Notes under the pieces: model-generated
Seen by the model: only the letters and a program-made list of their open reading frames with translations
What the model was told of the DNA's origin: nothing
Database searches by the model: none
Shown here: in pieces, positions 1-11,876 of the stretch
Layout: each line of letters begins with the position of its first letter
How positions within the stretch are numbered: position 1 is the first letter of the stretch
From: Agriotes lineatus
Lineage: Eukaryota; Arthropoda; Insecta; Coleoptera; Elateridae
Assembly (NCBI GenBank): GCA_940337035.1
Contig: CALNHX010005789.1
Coordinates: 1-64,000 of the forward strand
Reading direction: 5' to 3'
DNA: 64,000 nucleotides
Position numbers and translations under genes: made by a program

Positions 1-110
1 TAGGTGCTTTGGAAGTGTTTTTAGTACATAAAGATACCATAGAGTGCTGTAGACGTAGCCTGATCATGTAATGCTATGTATTCTCTTCTCGTAATTACAT
101 ATCCTTCTGA

Positions 111-223
111 TATAAATACCAGACATCTACGAATTGGTACAACTGTTTCCCAGTAGTTGTAAATTGTGCCTATTAACACACTTAAAAGCCGCATGCACTA
201 TGTAATTATTTCTTAGGAATAAA
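111..223 (+). promoter_or_regulatory. TATA-like box and downstream AATAAA conserved in the satellite monomers
   Basis: Monomer A carries TATAAATA at 111-118 and AATAAA at 218-223, about 105 bp apart on the + strand. The same two strings recur at equivalent places in nearly every A, B and C monomer, so an array of this size holds roughly two hundred copies. TATAAATA fits the eukaryotic TATA consensus, and AATAAA is the standard polyadenylation hexamer. Both are easily produced by AT-rich DNA, and transcription is only a possibility. The entry marks the first copy. Confidence 0.25.
138..161. repeat. 7-bp inverted repeat in A monomers (hairpin/cruciform potential)
   Basis: TACAACT (138-144) and AGTTGTA (155-161) are perfect reverse complements around a 10-base spacer. 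An alternative inner pairing is ACTG/CAGT with a 5-base loop. The motif recurs in the A monomers and in most C monomers. B monomers read GGCACAAATG at the left arm, which breaks the dyad, so in AB dimers the hairpin occurs once per 594 bp. A protein site or a non-B DNA structure is inferred only. Confidence 0.45.
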
Positions 224-297
224 TACAAATCTCTGGAAGTTAACATAACTTTTAGACGACATTCCTACAACATGTATATGGAACTATGAAGCACAAG

Positions 298-594
298 TAG
301 CTCCTAAAGAAGTGTTTTTAGTACATAAAGTTACCCCAGAGTGCAGTAGACGTTATTCTGAGCGTCTTATGCGATGTATTCTCTACACGTAATTACATAT
401 CGTTCTGATATAAATACCAGATATTTACGAATTGGCACAAATGTTTCCCAGTAGTTGTAAATTGTGCCTATTAACTTTCTTAAGGGCCGCATGCAACATG
501 TCATTATTTCTTAAAATAAATACAAATTTCTGGACGCTAAGATAACTTCTAGATGACATTCTAACATCAAATGTATGGATCTATGCAGCCCAAC
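298..594. repeat. Reference monomer B (297 bp)
   Basis: First complete B-type monomer, the second half of the dimer. Compared with A it has TAGCTCCTAAAGAAG at the start, GTTACC(A/C)CAGAGTGCAG, CGTTATTCTGAGCGTC, TTATGCGATGTATTCTCTAC, CCAGATATTTACG, GGCACAAATG, AACT(T/C)TCTTAAGGGCC, CTTAAAATAAATAC, CTGGACGCTAAGATAAC, GATGACATTCTAACATC and the end GCAGCCCAAC. A and B clearly share ancestry: long stretches such as AGTGTTTTTAGTACATAAAG and GTTTCCCAGTAGTTGTAAAT are the same. They have nevertheless diverged much more from each other than A copies have from A copies. Confidence 0.92.
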
Positions 595-3560
595 TAGGTG
601 CTTTGGAAGTGTTTTTAGTACATAAAGATACCATAGAGTGCTGTAGACGTAGCCTGATCATGTAATGCTATGTATTCTCTTCTCGTAATTACATATCGTT
701 CTGATATAAATACCAGACATCTACGAATTGGTACAACTGTTTCCCAGTAGTTGTAAATTGTGCCTATTAACACACTTAAAAGCCGCATGCACTATGTAAT
801 TATTTCTTAGGGATAATACAAATCTCTGGAAGTTAACATAACTTTTAGACGACATTCCTACAACATGTATATGGAACTATGAAGCACAAGTAGCTCCTAA
901 AGAAGTGTTTTTTAGTACATAAAGTTACCACAGAGTGCTGTAGACGTTATTCTGAGCGTCTTATGCGATGTATTCTCTACACGTAATTACATATCGTTCT
1001 GATATAAATACCAGATATTTACGAATTGGCACAAATGTTTCCCAGTAGTTGTAAATTGTGCCTATTAACTCTCTTAAGGGCCGCATGCAACATGTAATTA
1101 TTTCTTAAAATAAATACAAATTTCTGGACGCTAAGATAACTTCTAGATGACATTCTAACATCAAATGTATGGATCTATGCAGCCCAACTAGGTGCTTTGA
1201 AAGTGTTTTTAGTACATAAAGATACCATAGAGTGCTGTAGACGTAGCCTGATCATGTAATGCTATGTATTCTCTTCTCGTAATTACATATCGTTCTGATA
1301 TAAATACCAGACATCTACGAATTGGTACAACTGTTTCCCAGTAGTTGTAAATTGTGCCTATTAACACACTTAAAAGCCGCATGCACTATGTAATTATTTC
1401 TTAGGAATAAATACAAATCTCTGGAAGTTAACATAACTTTTAGACGACATTCCTACAACATGTATATGGAACTATGAAGCACAAGTAGCTCCTAAAGAAG
1501 TGTTTTTAGTACATAAAGTTACCACAGAGTGCAGTAGACGTTATTCTGAGCGTCTTATGCGATGTATTCTCTACACGTAATTACATATCGTTCTGATATA
1601 AATACCAGATATTTACGAATTGGCACAAATGTTTCCCAGTAGTTGTAAATTGTGCCTATTAACTCTCTTAAGGGCCGCATGCAACATGTAATTATTTCTT
1701 AAAATAAATACAAATTTCTGGACGCTAAGATAACTTCTAGATGACATTCTAACATCAAATGTATGGATCTATGCAGCCCACTAGGTGCTTTGGAAGTGTT
1801 TTTAGTACATAAAGATACCATAGAGTGCTGTAGACGTAGCCTGATCATGTAATGCTATGTATTCTCTTCTCGTAATTACATATCCTTCTGATATAAATAC
1901 CAGACATCTACGAATTGGTACAACTGTTTCCCAGTAGTTGTAAATTGTGCCTATTAACACACTTAAAAGCCGCATGCACTATGTAATTATTTCTTAGGAA
2001 TAAATACAAATCTCTGGAAGTTAACATAACTTTTAGACGACATTCCTACAACATGTATATGGAACTATGAAGCACAAGTAGCTCCTAAAGAAGTGTTTTT
2101 AGTACATAAAGTTACCACAGAGTGCAGTAGACGTTATTCTGAGCGTTTTATGCGATGTATTCTCTACACGTAATTACATATCGTTCTGATATAAATACCA
2201 GATATTTACGAATTGGCACAAATGTTTCCCAGTAGTTGTAAATTGTGCCTATTAACTCTCTTAAGGGCCGCATGCAACATGTAATTATTTCTTAAAATAA
2301 ATACAAATTTCTGGACGCTAAGATAACTTCTAGATGACATTCTAACATCAAATGTATGGATCTATGCAGCCCAACTAGGTGCTTTGGAAGTGTTTTTAGT
2401 ACATAAAGATACCATACGAGTGCTGTAGACGTAGCCTGATCATGTAATGCTATGTATTCTCTTCTCGTAATTACATATCGTTCTGATATAAATACCAGAC
2501 ATCTACGAATTGGTACAACTGTTTACAGTAGTTGTAAATTGTGCCTATTAACACACTTAAAAGCCGCATGCACTATGTAATTATTTCTTAGGAATAAATA
2601 CAAATCTCTGAAAGTTAACATAACTTTTAGATGACATTCCTACAACATGTATATGGAACTATGAAGCACAAGTAGCTTCTAAAGAAGTGTTTTTAGTACA
2701 TAAAGTTACCACAGAGTGCAGTAGACGTTATTCTGAGCGTCTTATGCGATGTATTCTCTACACGTAATTACATATCGTTCTGATATAAATACCAGATATT
2801 TACGAATTGGCACAAATGTTTCCCAGTAGTTGTAAATTGTGCCTATTAACTCTCTTAAGGGCCGCATGCAACATGTAATTATTTCTTAAAATAAATACAA
2901 ATTTCTGGACGCTAAGATAACTTCTAGATGACATTCTAACATCAAATGTATGGATCTATGCAGCCCAACTAGGTGCTTTGAAAGTGTTTTTAGTACATAA
3001 AGATACCATAGAGTGCTGTAGACGTAGCCTGATCATGTAATGCTATGTATTCTCTTCTCGTAATTACATATCGTTCTGATATAAATACCAGACATCTACG
3101 AATTGGTACAACTGTTTCCCAGTAGTTGTAAATTGTGCCTATTAACACACTTAAAAGCCGCATGCACTATGTAATTATTTCTTAGGAATAAATACAAATC
3201 TCTGGAAGTTAACATAACTTTTAGACGACATTCCTACAACATGTATATGGAACTATGAGCACAAGTAGCTCCTAAAGAAGTGTTTTTAGTACATAAAGTT
3301 ACCACAGAGTGCAGTAGACGTTATTCTGAGCGTCTTATGCGATGTATTCTCTACACGTAATTACATATCGTTCTGATATAAATACCAGATATTTACGAAT
3401 TGGCACAAATGTTTCCCAGTAGTTGTAAATTGTGCCTATTAACTTTCTTAAGGCCGCATGCAACATGTCATTATTTCTTAAAATAAATACAAATTTCTGG
3501 ACGCTAAGATAACTTCTAGATGACATTCTAACATCAATGTATGGATCTATGCAGCCCAAC

Positions 3561-6500
3561 TAGGTGCTTTGGAAGTGTTTTTAGTACATAAAGATACCAT
3601 AGAGTGCTGTAGACGTAGCCTGATCATGTAATGCTATGTATTCTCTTCTCGTAATTACATATCGTTCTGATATAAATGCCAGACATCTACGAATTGGTAC
3701 AACTGTTTCCCAGTAGTTGTAAATTGTGCCTATTAACACACTTAAAAGCCGCATGCACTATGTAATTATTTCTTAGGAATAAATACAAATCTCTGGAAGT
3801 TAACATAACTTTTAGACGACATTCCTACAACATGTATATGGAACTATGAAGCACAAGTAGCTCCTAAAGAAGTGTTTTTAGTACATAAAGTTACCACAGA
3901 GTGCAGTAGACGTTATTCTGAGCGTCTTATGCGATGTATTCTCTACACGTAATTACATATCGTTCTGATATAAATACCAGATATTTACGAATTGGCACAA
4001 ATGTTTCCCAGTAGTTGTAAATTGTGCCTATTACTTTCTTAAGGGCCGCATACAACATGTCATTATTTCTTAAATAAATACAAATTTCTGGACGCTAAGA
4101 TAACTTCTAGATGACATTCTAACATCAAATGTATGGATCTATGCAGCCCAACTAGGTGCTTTGGAAGTGTTTTTAGTACATAAAGATACCATAGAGTGCT
4201 GTAGACGTAGCCTGATCATGTAATGCTATGTATTCTCTTCTCGTAATTACATATCGTTCTGATATAAATACCAGACATCTACGAATTGGTACAACTGTTT
4301 CCCAGTAGTTGTAAATTGTGCCTATTAACACACTTAAAAGCCGCATGCACTATGTAATTATTTCTTAGGAATAAATACAAATCTCTGGAAGTTAACATAA
4401 CTTTTAGACGACATTCCTACAACATGTATATGGAACTATGAAGCACAAGTAGCTCCTAAAGAAGTGTTTTTAGTACATAAAGTTACCACAGAGTGCAGTA
4501 GACGTTATTCTGAGCGTCTTATGCGATGTATTCTCTACACGTAATTACATATCGTTCTGATATAAATACCAGATATTTACGAATTGGCACAAATGTTTCC
4601 CAGTAGTTGTAAATTGTGCCTATTAACTTTCTTAAGGGCCGCATACAACATGTCATTATTTCTTAAAATAAATACAAATTTCTGGACGCTAAGATAACTT
4701 CTAGATGACATTCTAACATCAAATGTATGGATCTATGCAGCCCAACTAGGTGCTTTGGAAGTGTTTTTAGTACATAAAGATACCATAGAGTGCTGTAGAC
4801 GTAGCCTGATCATGTAATGCTATGTATTCTCTTCTCGTAATTACATATCGTTCTGATATAAATGCCAGACATCTACGAATTGGTACAACTGTTTCCCAGT
4901 AGTTGTAAATTGTGCCTATTAACACACTTAAAAGCCGCATGCACTATGTAATTATTTCTTAGGAATAAATACAAATCTCTGGAAGTTAACATAACTTTTA
5001 GACGACATTCCTACAACATGTATATGGAACTATGAAGCACAAGTAGCTCCTAAAGAAGTGTTTTTAGTACATAAAGTTACCACAGAGTGCAGTAGACGTT
5101 ATTCTGAGCGTCTTATGCGATGTATTCTCTACACGTAATTACATATCGTTCTGATATAAATACCAGATATTTACGAATTGGCACAAATGTTTCCAGTAGT
5201 TGTAAATTGTGCCTATTAACTTTCTTAAGGGCCGCATACAACATGTCATTATTTCTTAAAATAAATACAAATTTCTGGACGCTAAGATAACTTCTAGATG
5301 ACATTCTAACATCAAATGTATGGATCTATGCAGCCCAACTAGGTGCTTTGGAAGTGTTTTTAGTACATAAAGATACCATAGAGTGCTGTAGACGTAGCCT
5401 GATCATGTAATGCTATGTATTCTCTTCTCGTAATTACATATCGTTCTGATATAAATACCAGACATCTACGAATTGGTACAACTGTTTCCCAGTAGTTGTA
5501 AATTGTGCCTATTAACACACTTAAAAGCCGCATGCACTATGTAATTATTTCTTAGGAATAAATACAAATCTCTGGAAGTTAACATAACTTTTAGACGACA
5601 TTCCTACAACATGTATATGGAACTATGAAGCACAAGTAGCTCCTAAAGAAGTGTTTTTAGTACATAAAGTTACCACAGAGTGCAGTAGACGTTATTCTGA
5701 GCGTCTTATGCGATGTATTCTCTACACGTAATTACATATCGTTCTGATATAAATACCAGATATTTACGAATTGGCACAAATGTTTCCCAGTAGTTGTAAA
5801 TTGTGCCTATTAACTTTCTTAAGGGCCGCATACAACATGTCATTATTTCTTAAAATAAATACAAATTTCTGGACGCTAAGATAACTTCTAGATGACATTC
5901 TAACATCAAATGTATGGATCTATGCAGCCCAACTAGGTGCTTTGGAAGTGTTTTTAGTACATAAAGATACCATAGAGTGCTGTAGACGTAGCCTGATCAT
6001 GTAATGCTATGTATTCTCTTCTCGTAATTACATATCGTTCTGATATAAATGCCAGACATCTACGAATTGGTACAACTGTTTCCCAGTAGTTGTAAATTGT
6101 GCCTATTAACACACTTAAAAGCCGCATGCACTATGTAATTATTTCTTAGGAATAAATACAAATCTCTGGAAGTTAACATAACTTTTAGACGACATTCCTA
6201 CAACATGTATATGGAACTATGAAGCACAAGTAGCTCCTAAAGAAGTGTTTTTAGTACATAAAGTTACCACAGAGTGCAGTAGACGTTATTCTGAGCGTCT
6301 TATGCGATGTATTCTCTACACGTAATTACATATCGTTCTGATATAAATACCAGATATTTACGAATTGGCACAAATGTTTCCCAGTAGTTGTAAATTGTGC
6401 CTATTAACTTTCTTAAGGGCCGCATACAACATGTCATTATTTCTTAAAATAAATACAAATTTCTGGACGCTAAGATAACTTCTAGATGACATTCTAACAT

Positions 6501-9499
6501 CAAATGTATGGATCTATGCAGCCCAACTAGGTGCTTTGGAAGTGTTTTTAGTACATAAAGATACCATAGAGTGCTGTAGACGTAGCCTGATCATGTAATG
6601 CTATGTATTCTCTTCTCGTAATTACATATCGTTCTGATATAAATACCAGACATCTACGAATTGGTACAACTGTTTCCCAGTAGTTGTAAATTGTGCCTAT
6701 TAACACACTTAAAAGCCGCATGCACTATGTAATTATTTCTTAGGAATAAATACAAATCTCTGGAAGTTAACATAACTTTTAGACGACATTCCTACAACAT
6801 GTATATGGAACTATGAAGCACAAGTAGCTCCTAAAGAAGTGTTTTTAGTACATAAAGTTACCACAGAGTGCAGTAGACGTTATTCTGAGCGTCTTATGCG
6901 ATGTATTCTCTACACGTAATTACATATCGTTCTGATATAAATACCAGATATTTACGAATTGGCACAAATGTTTCCCAGTAGTTGTAAATTGTGCCTATTA
7001 ACTTTCTTAAGGGCCGCATACAACATGTCATTATTTCTTAAAATAAATACAAATTTCTGGACGCTAAGATAACTTCTAGATGACATTCTAACATCAAATG
7101 TATGGATCTATGCAGCCCAACTAGGTGCTTTGGAAGTGTTTTTAGTACATAAAGATACCATAGAGTGCTGTAGACGTAGCCTGATCATGTAATGCTATGT
7201 ATTCTCTTCTCGTAATTACATATCGTTCTGATATAAATGCCAGACATCTACGAATTGGTACAACTGTTTCCCAGTAGTTGTAAATTGTGCCTATTAACAC
7301 ACTTAAAAGCCGCATGCACTATGTAATTATTTCTTAGGAATAAATACAAATCTCTGGAAGTTAACATAACTTTTAGACGACATTCCTACAACATGTATAT
7401 GGAACTATGAAGCACAAGTAGCTCCTAAAGAAGTGTTTTTAGTACATAAAGTTACCACAGAGTGCAGTAGACGTTATTCTGAGCGTCTTATGCGATGTAT
7501 TCTTTACACGTAATTACATATCGTTCTGATATAAATACCAGATATTTACGAATTGGCACAAATGTTTCCCAGTAGTTGTAAATTGTGCCTATTAACTTTC
7601 TTAAGGGCCGCATACAACATGTCATTATTTCTTAAAATAAATACAAATTTCTGGACGCTAAGATAACTTCTAGATGACATTCTAACATCAAATGTATGGA
7701 TCTATGCAGCCCAACTAGGTGCTTTGGAAGTGTTTTTAGTACATAAAGATACCATAGAGTGCTGTAGACGTAGCCTGATCATGTAATGCTATGTATTCTC
7801 TTCTCGTAATTACATATCGTTCTGATATAAATACCAGACATCTACGAATTGGTACAACTGTTTCCACAGTAGTTGTAAATTGTGCCTATTAACACACTTA
7901 AAAGCCGCATGCACTATGTAATTATTTCTTAGGAATAAATACAAATCTCTGGAAGTTAACATAACTTTTAGACGACATTCCTACAACATGTATATGGAAC
8001 TATGAAGCACAAGTAGCTCCTAAAGAAGTGTTTTTAGTACATAAAGTTTACCACAGAGTGCAGTAGACGTTATTCTGAGCGTCTTATGCGATGTATTCTC
8101 TACACGTAATTACATATCGTTCTGATATAAATACCAGATATTTACGAATTGGCACAAATGTTTCCCAGTAGTTGTAATTGTGCCTATTAACTTTCTTAAG
8201 GGCCGCATACAACATGTCATTATTTCTTAAAATAAATACAAATTTCTGGACGCTAAGATAACTTCTAGATGACATTCTAACATCAAATGTATGGATCTAT
8301 GCAGCCCAACTAGGTGCTTTGGAAGTGTTTTTTAGTACATAAAGATACCATAGAGTGCTGTAGACGTAGCCTGATCATGTAATGCTATGTATTCTCTTCT
8401 CGTAATTACATATCGTTCTGATATAAATGCCAGACATCTACGAATTGGTACAACTGTTTCCCAGTAGTTGTAAATTGTGCCTATTAACACACTTAAAAGC
8501 CGCATGCACTATGTAATTATTTCTTAGGAATAAATACAAATCTCTGGAAGTTAACATAACTTTTAGACGACATTCCTACAACATGTATATGGAACTATGA
8601 AGCACAAGTAGCTCCTAAAGAAGTGTTTTTAGTACATAAAGTTACCACAGAGTGCAGTAGACGTTATTCTGAGCGTCTTATGCGATGTATTCTCTACACG
8701 TAATTACATATCGTTCTGATATAAATACCAGATATTTACGAATTGGCACAAATGTTTCCCAGTAGTTGTAAATTGTGCCTATTAACTTTCTTAAGGGCCG
8801 CATACAACATGTCATTATTTCTTAAAATAAATACAAATTTCTGGACGCTAAGATAACTTCTAGATGACATTCTAACATCAAATGTATGGATCTATGCAGC
8901 CCAACTAGGTGCTTTGGAAGTGTTTTTAGTACATAAAGATACCATAGAGTGCTGTAGACGTAGCCTGATCATGTAATGCTATGTATTCTCTTCTCGTAAT
9001 TACATATCGTTCTGATATAAATACCAGACATCTACGAATTGGTACAACTGTTTCCCAGTAGTTGTAAATTGTGCCTATTAACACACTTAAAAGCCGCATG
9101 CACTATGTAATTATTTCTTAGGAATAAATACAAATCTCTGGAAGTTAACATAACTTTTAGACGACATTCCTACAACATGTATATGGAACTATGAAGCACA
9201 AGTAGCTCCTAAAGAAGTGTTTTTAGTACATAAAGTTACCACAGAGTGCAGTAGACGTTATTCTGAGCGTCTTATGCGATGTATTCTCTACACGTAATTA
9301 CATATCGTTCTGATATAAATACCAGATATTTACGAATTGGCACAAATGTTTCCCAGTAGTTGTAAATTGTGCCTATTAACTTTCTTAAGGGCCGCATACA
9401 ACATGTCATTATTTCTTAAAATAAATACAAATTTCTGGACGCTAAGATAACTTCTAGATGACATTCTAACATCAAATGTATGGATCTATGCAGCCCAAC
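3561..9499. repeat. Tetramer higher-order block, five units of about 1187 bp
   Basis: Within this block every second A monomer carries AAATGCCAGAC instead of AAATACCAGAC. The G was read at 3678, 4864, 6051, 7239 and 8429, with the next at 9616, a spacing of 1186-1190 bp. Most B monomers here also share GCATACAACATG instead of GCATGCAACATG. The repeat unit is therefore two AB dimers, and the block looks like one recent local amplification. No gene is present. Confidence 0.85.
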
Positions 9500-11578
9500 T
9501 AGGTGCTTTGAAGTGTTTTTAGTACATAAAGATACCATAGAGTGCTGTAGACGTAGCCTGATCATGTAATGCTATGTATTCTCTTCTCGTAATTACATAT
9601 CGTTCTGATATAAATGCCAGACATCTACGAATTGGTACAACTGTTTCCCAGTAGTTGTAAATTGTGCCTATTAACACACTTAAAAGCCGCATGCACTATG
9701 TAATTATTTCTTAGGAATAAATACAAATCTCTGGAAGTTAACATAACTTTTAGACGACATTCCTACAACATGTATATGGAACTATGAAGCACAAGTAGCT
9801 CCTAAAGAAGTGTTTTTAGTACATAAAGTTACCACAGAGTGCAGTAGAACGTTATTCTGAGCGTCTTATGCGATGTATTCTTTACACGTAATTACATATC
9901 GTTCTGATATAAATACCAGATATTTACGATTGGCACAAATGTTTCCCAGTAGTTGTAAATTGTGCCTATTAACTCTCTTAAGGGCCGCATGCAACATGTA
10001 ATTATTTCTTAAAAATAAATACAAATTTCTGGACGCTAAGATAACTTCTAGATGACATTCTAACATCAAATGTATGGATCTATGCAGCCCAACTAGGTGC
10101 TTTGAAAGTGTTTTTAGTACATAAAGATACCATAGAGTGCTGTAGACGTAGCCTGATCATGTAATGCTATGTATTCTCTTCTCGTAATTACATATCGTTC
10201 TGATATAAATACCAGACATCTACGAATTGGTACAACTGTTTCCCAGTAGTTGTAAATTGTGCCTATTAACACACTTAAAAGCCGCATGCACTATGTAATT
10301 ATTTCTTAGGAATAAATACAAATCTCTGGAAGTTAACATAACTTTTAGACGACATTCCTACAACATGTATATGGAACTATGAAGCACAAGTAGCTCCTAA
10401 AGAAGTGTTTTTAGTACATAAAGTTACCACAGAGTGCAGTAGACGTTATTCTGAGCGTCTTATGCGATGTATTCTCTACACGTAATTACATATCGTTCTG
10501 ATATAAATACCAGATATTTACGAATTGGCACAAATGTTTCCCAGTAGTTGTAAATTGTGCCTATTAACTTTCTTAAGGGCCGCATGCAACATGTCATTAT
10601 TTCTTAAAATAAATACAAATTTCTGGACGCTAAGATAACTTCTAGATGACATTCTAACATCAAATGTATGGATCTATGCAGCCCAACTAGGTGCTTTGGA
10701 AGTGTTTTTAGTACATAAAGATACCATAGAGTGCTGTAGACGTAGCCTGATCATGTAATGCTATGTATTCTCTTCTCGTAATTACATATCGTTCTGATAT
10801 AAATACCAGACATCTACGAATTGGTACAACTGTTTCCCAGTAGTTGTAAATTGTGCCTATTAACACACTTAAAAGCCGCATGCACTATGTAATTATTTCT
10901 TAGGAATAAATACAAATCTCTGGAAGTTAACATAACTTTTAGACGACATTCCTACAACATGTATATGGAACTATGAAGCACAAGTAGCTCCTAAAGAAGT
11001 GTTTTTAGTACATAAAGTTACCACAGAGTGCAGTAGACGTTATTCTGAGCGTCTTATGCGATGTATTCTCTACACGTAATTACTTATCGTTCTGATATAA
11101 ATACCAGATATTTACGAATTGGCACAAATGTTTCCCAGTAGTTGTAAATTGTGCCTATTAACTTTCTTAAGGGCCGCATGCAACATGTCATTATTTCTTA
11201 AAATAAATACAAATTTCTGGACGCTAAGATAACTTCTAGATGACATTCTAACATCAAATGTATGGATCTATGCAGCCCAACTAGGTGCTTTGGAAGTGTT
11301 TTTAGTACATATAGATACCATAGAGTGCTGTAGACGTAGCCTGATTATGTAATGCTATGTATTCTCTTCTCGTAATTACATATCGTTCTGATATAAATAC
11401 CAGACATCTACGAATTGATACAACTGTTTCCCAGTAGTTGTAAATTGTGCCTATTAACACACTTAAAAGCCGCATGCACTATGTAATTATTTCTTAGGAA
11501 TAAATACAAATCTCTGGAAGTTAACATAACTTTTAGACGACATTCCTACAACATGTATATGGAACTATGAAGCACAAG

Positions 11579-11876
11579 TAGCTCCTAAAGAAGTGTTTTT
11601 AGTACATAAAGTTACCACAGAGTGCAGTAGACGTTATTCTGAGCGTCTTATGCGATGTATTCTCTACACGTAATTACATATCGTTCTGATATAAATACCA
11701 GACATCTACGAATTGGTACAACTGTTTCCCAGTAGTTGTAAATTGTGCCTATTAACACACTTAAAAGCCGCATGCACTATGTAATTATTTCTTAGGAATA
11801 AATAAAAATCTCTGGAAGTTAACATAACTTTTAGACGACATTCCTACAACATGTATATGGAACTATGAAGCACAAG
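11579..11876. repeat. Hybrid B/A monomer forming a trimer (A, B/A, B)
   Basis: This monomer starts as B (TAGCTCCTAAAG, CTGAGCGTC, ATTCTCTACACG) and changes to A near CCAGACATCTACG. It ends in GAAGCACAAG and is followed by another B. The surrounding unit 11282-12173 is 892 bp instead of 594. The structure is what unequal exchange, or conversion, between A and B shifted by one monomer would leave. Confidence 0.85.

Larger units (their letters stand above)
1..297. repeat. Reference monomer A (297 bp)
   Basis: First complete A-type monomer. Diagnostic A features are the start TAGGTGCTTTGGAAG, then GATACCATAGAG, GCCTGATCATGTAATGC, ATTCTCTTCTCG, CCAGACATCTACG, GGTACAACTG, AACACACTTAAAAGCC, TTAGGAATAAATAC, GACGACATTCC and the end GAAGCACAAG. 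It contains a perfect 8-bp palindrome GTAATTAC, a TATAAATA box-like string at 111-118, an inverted repeat at 138-161 and AATAAA at 218-223. The strand is arbitrary. I do not recognise the family. Confidence 0.93.

Noticed and set aside
205..225. TTAGG, the insect telomere repeat, in each monomer
   Set aside because: It occurs singly within TTTCTTAGGAAT and never in tandem, so it is not telomeric.
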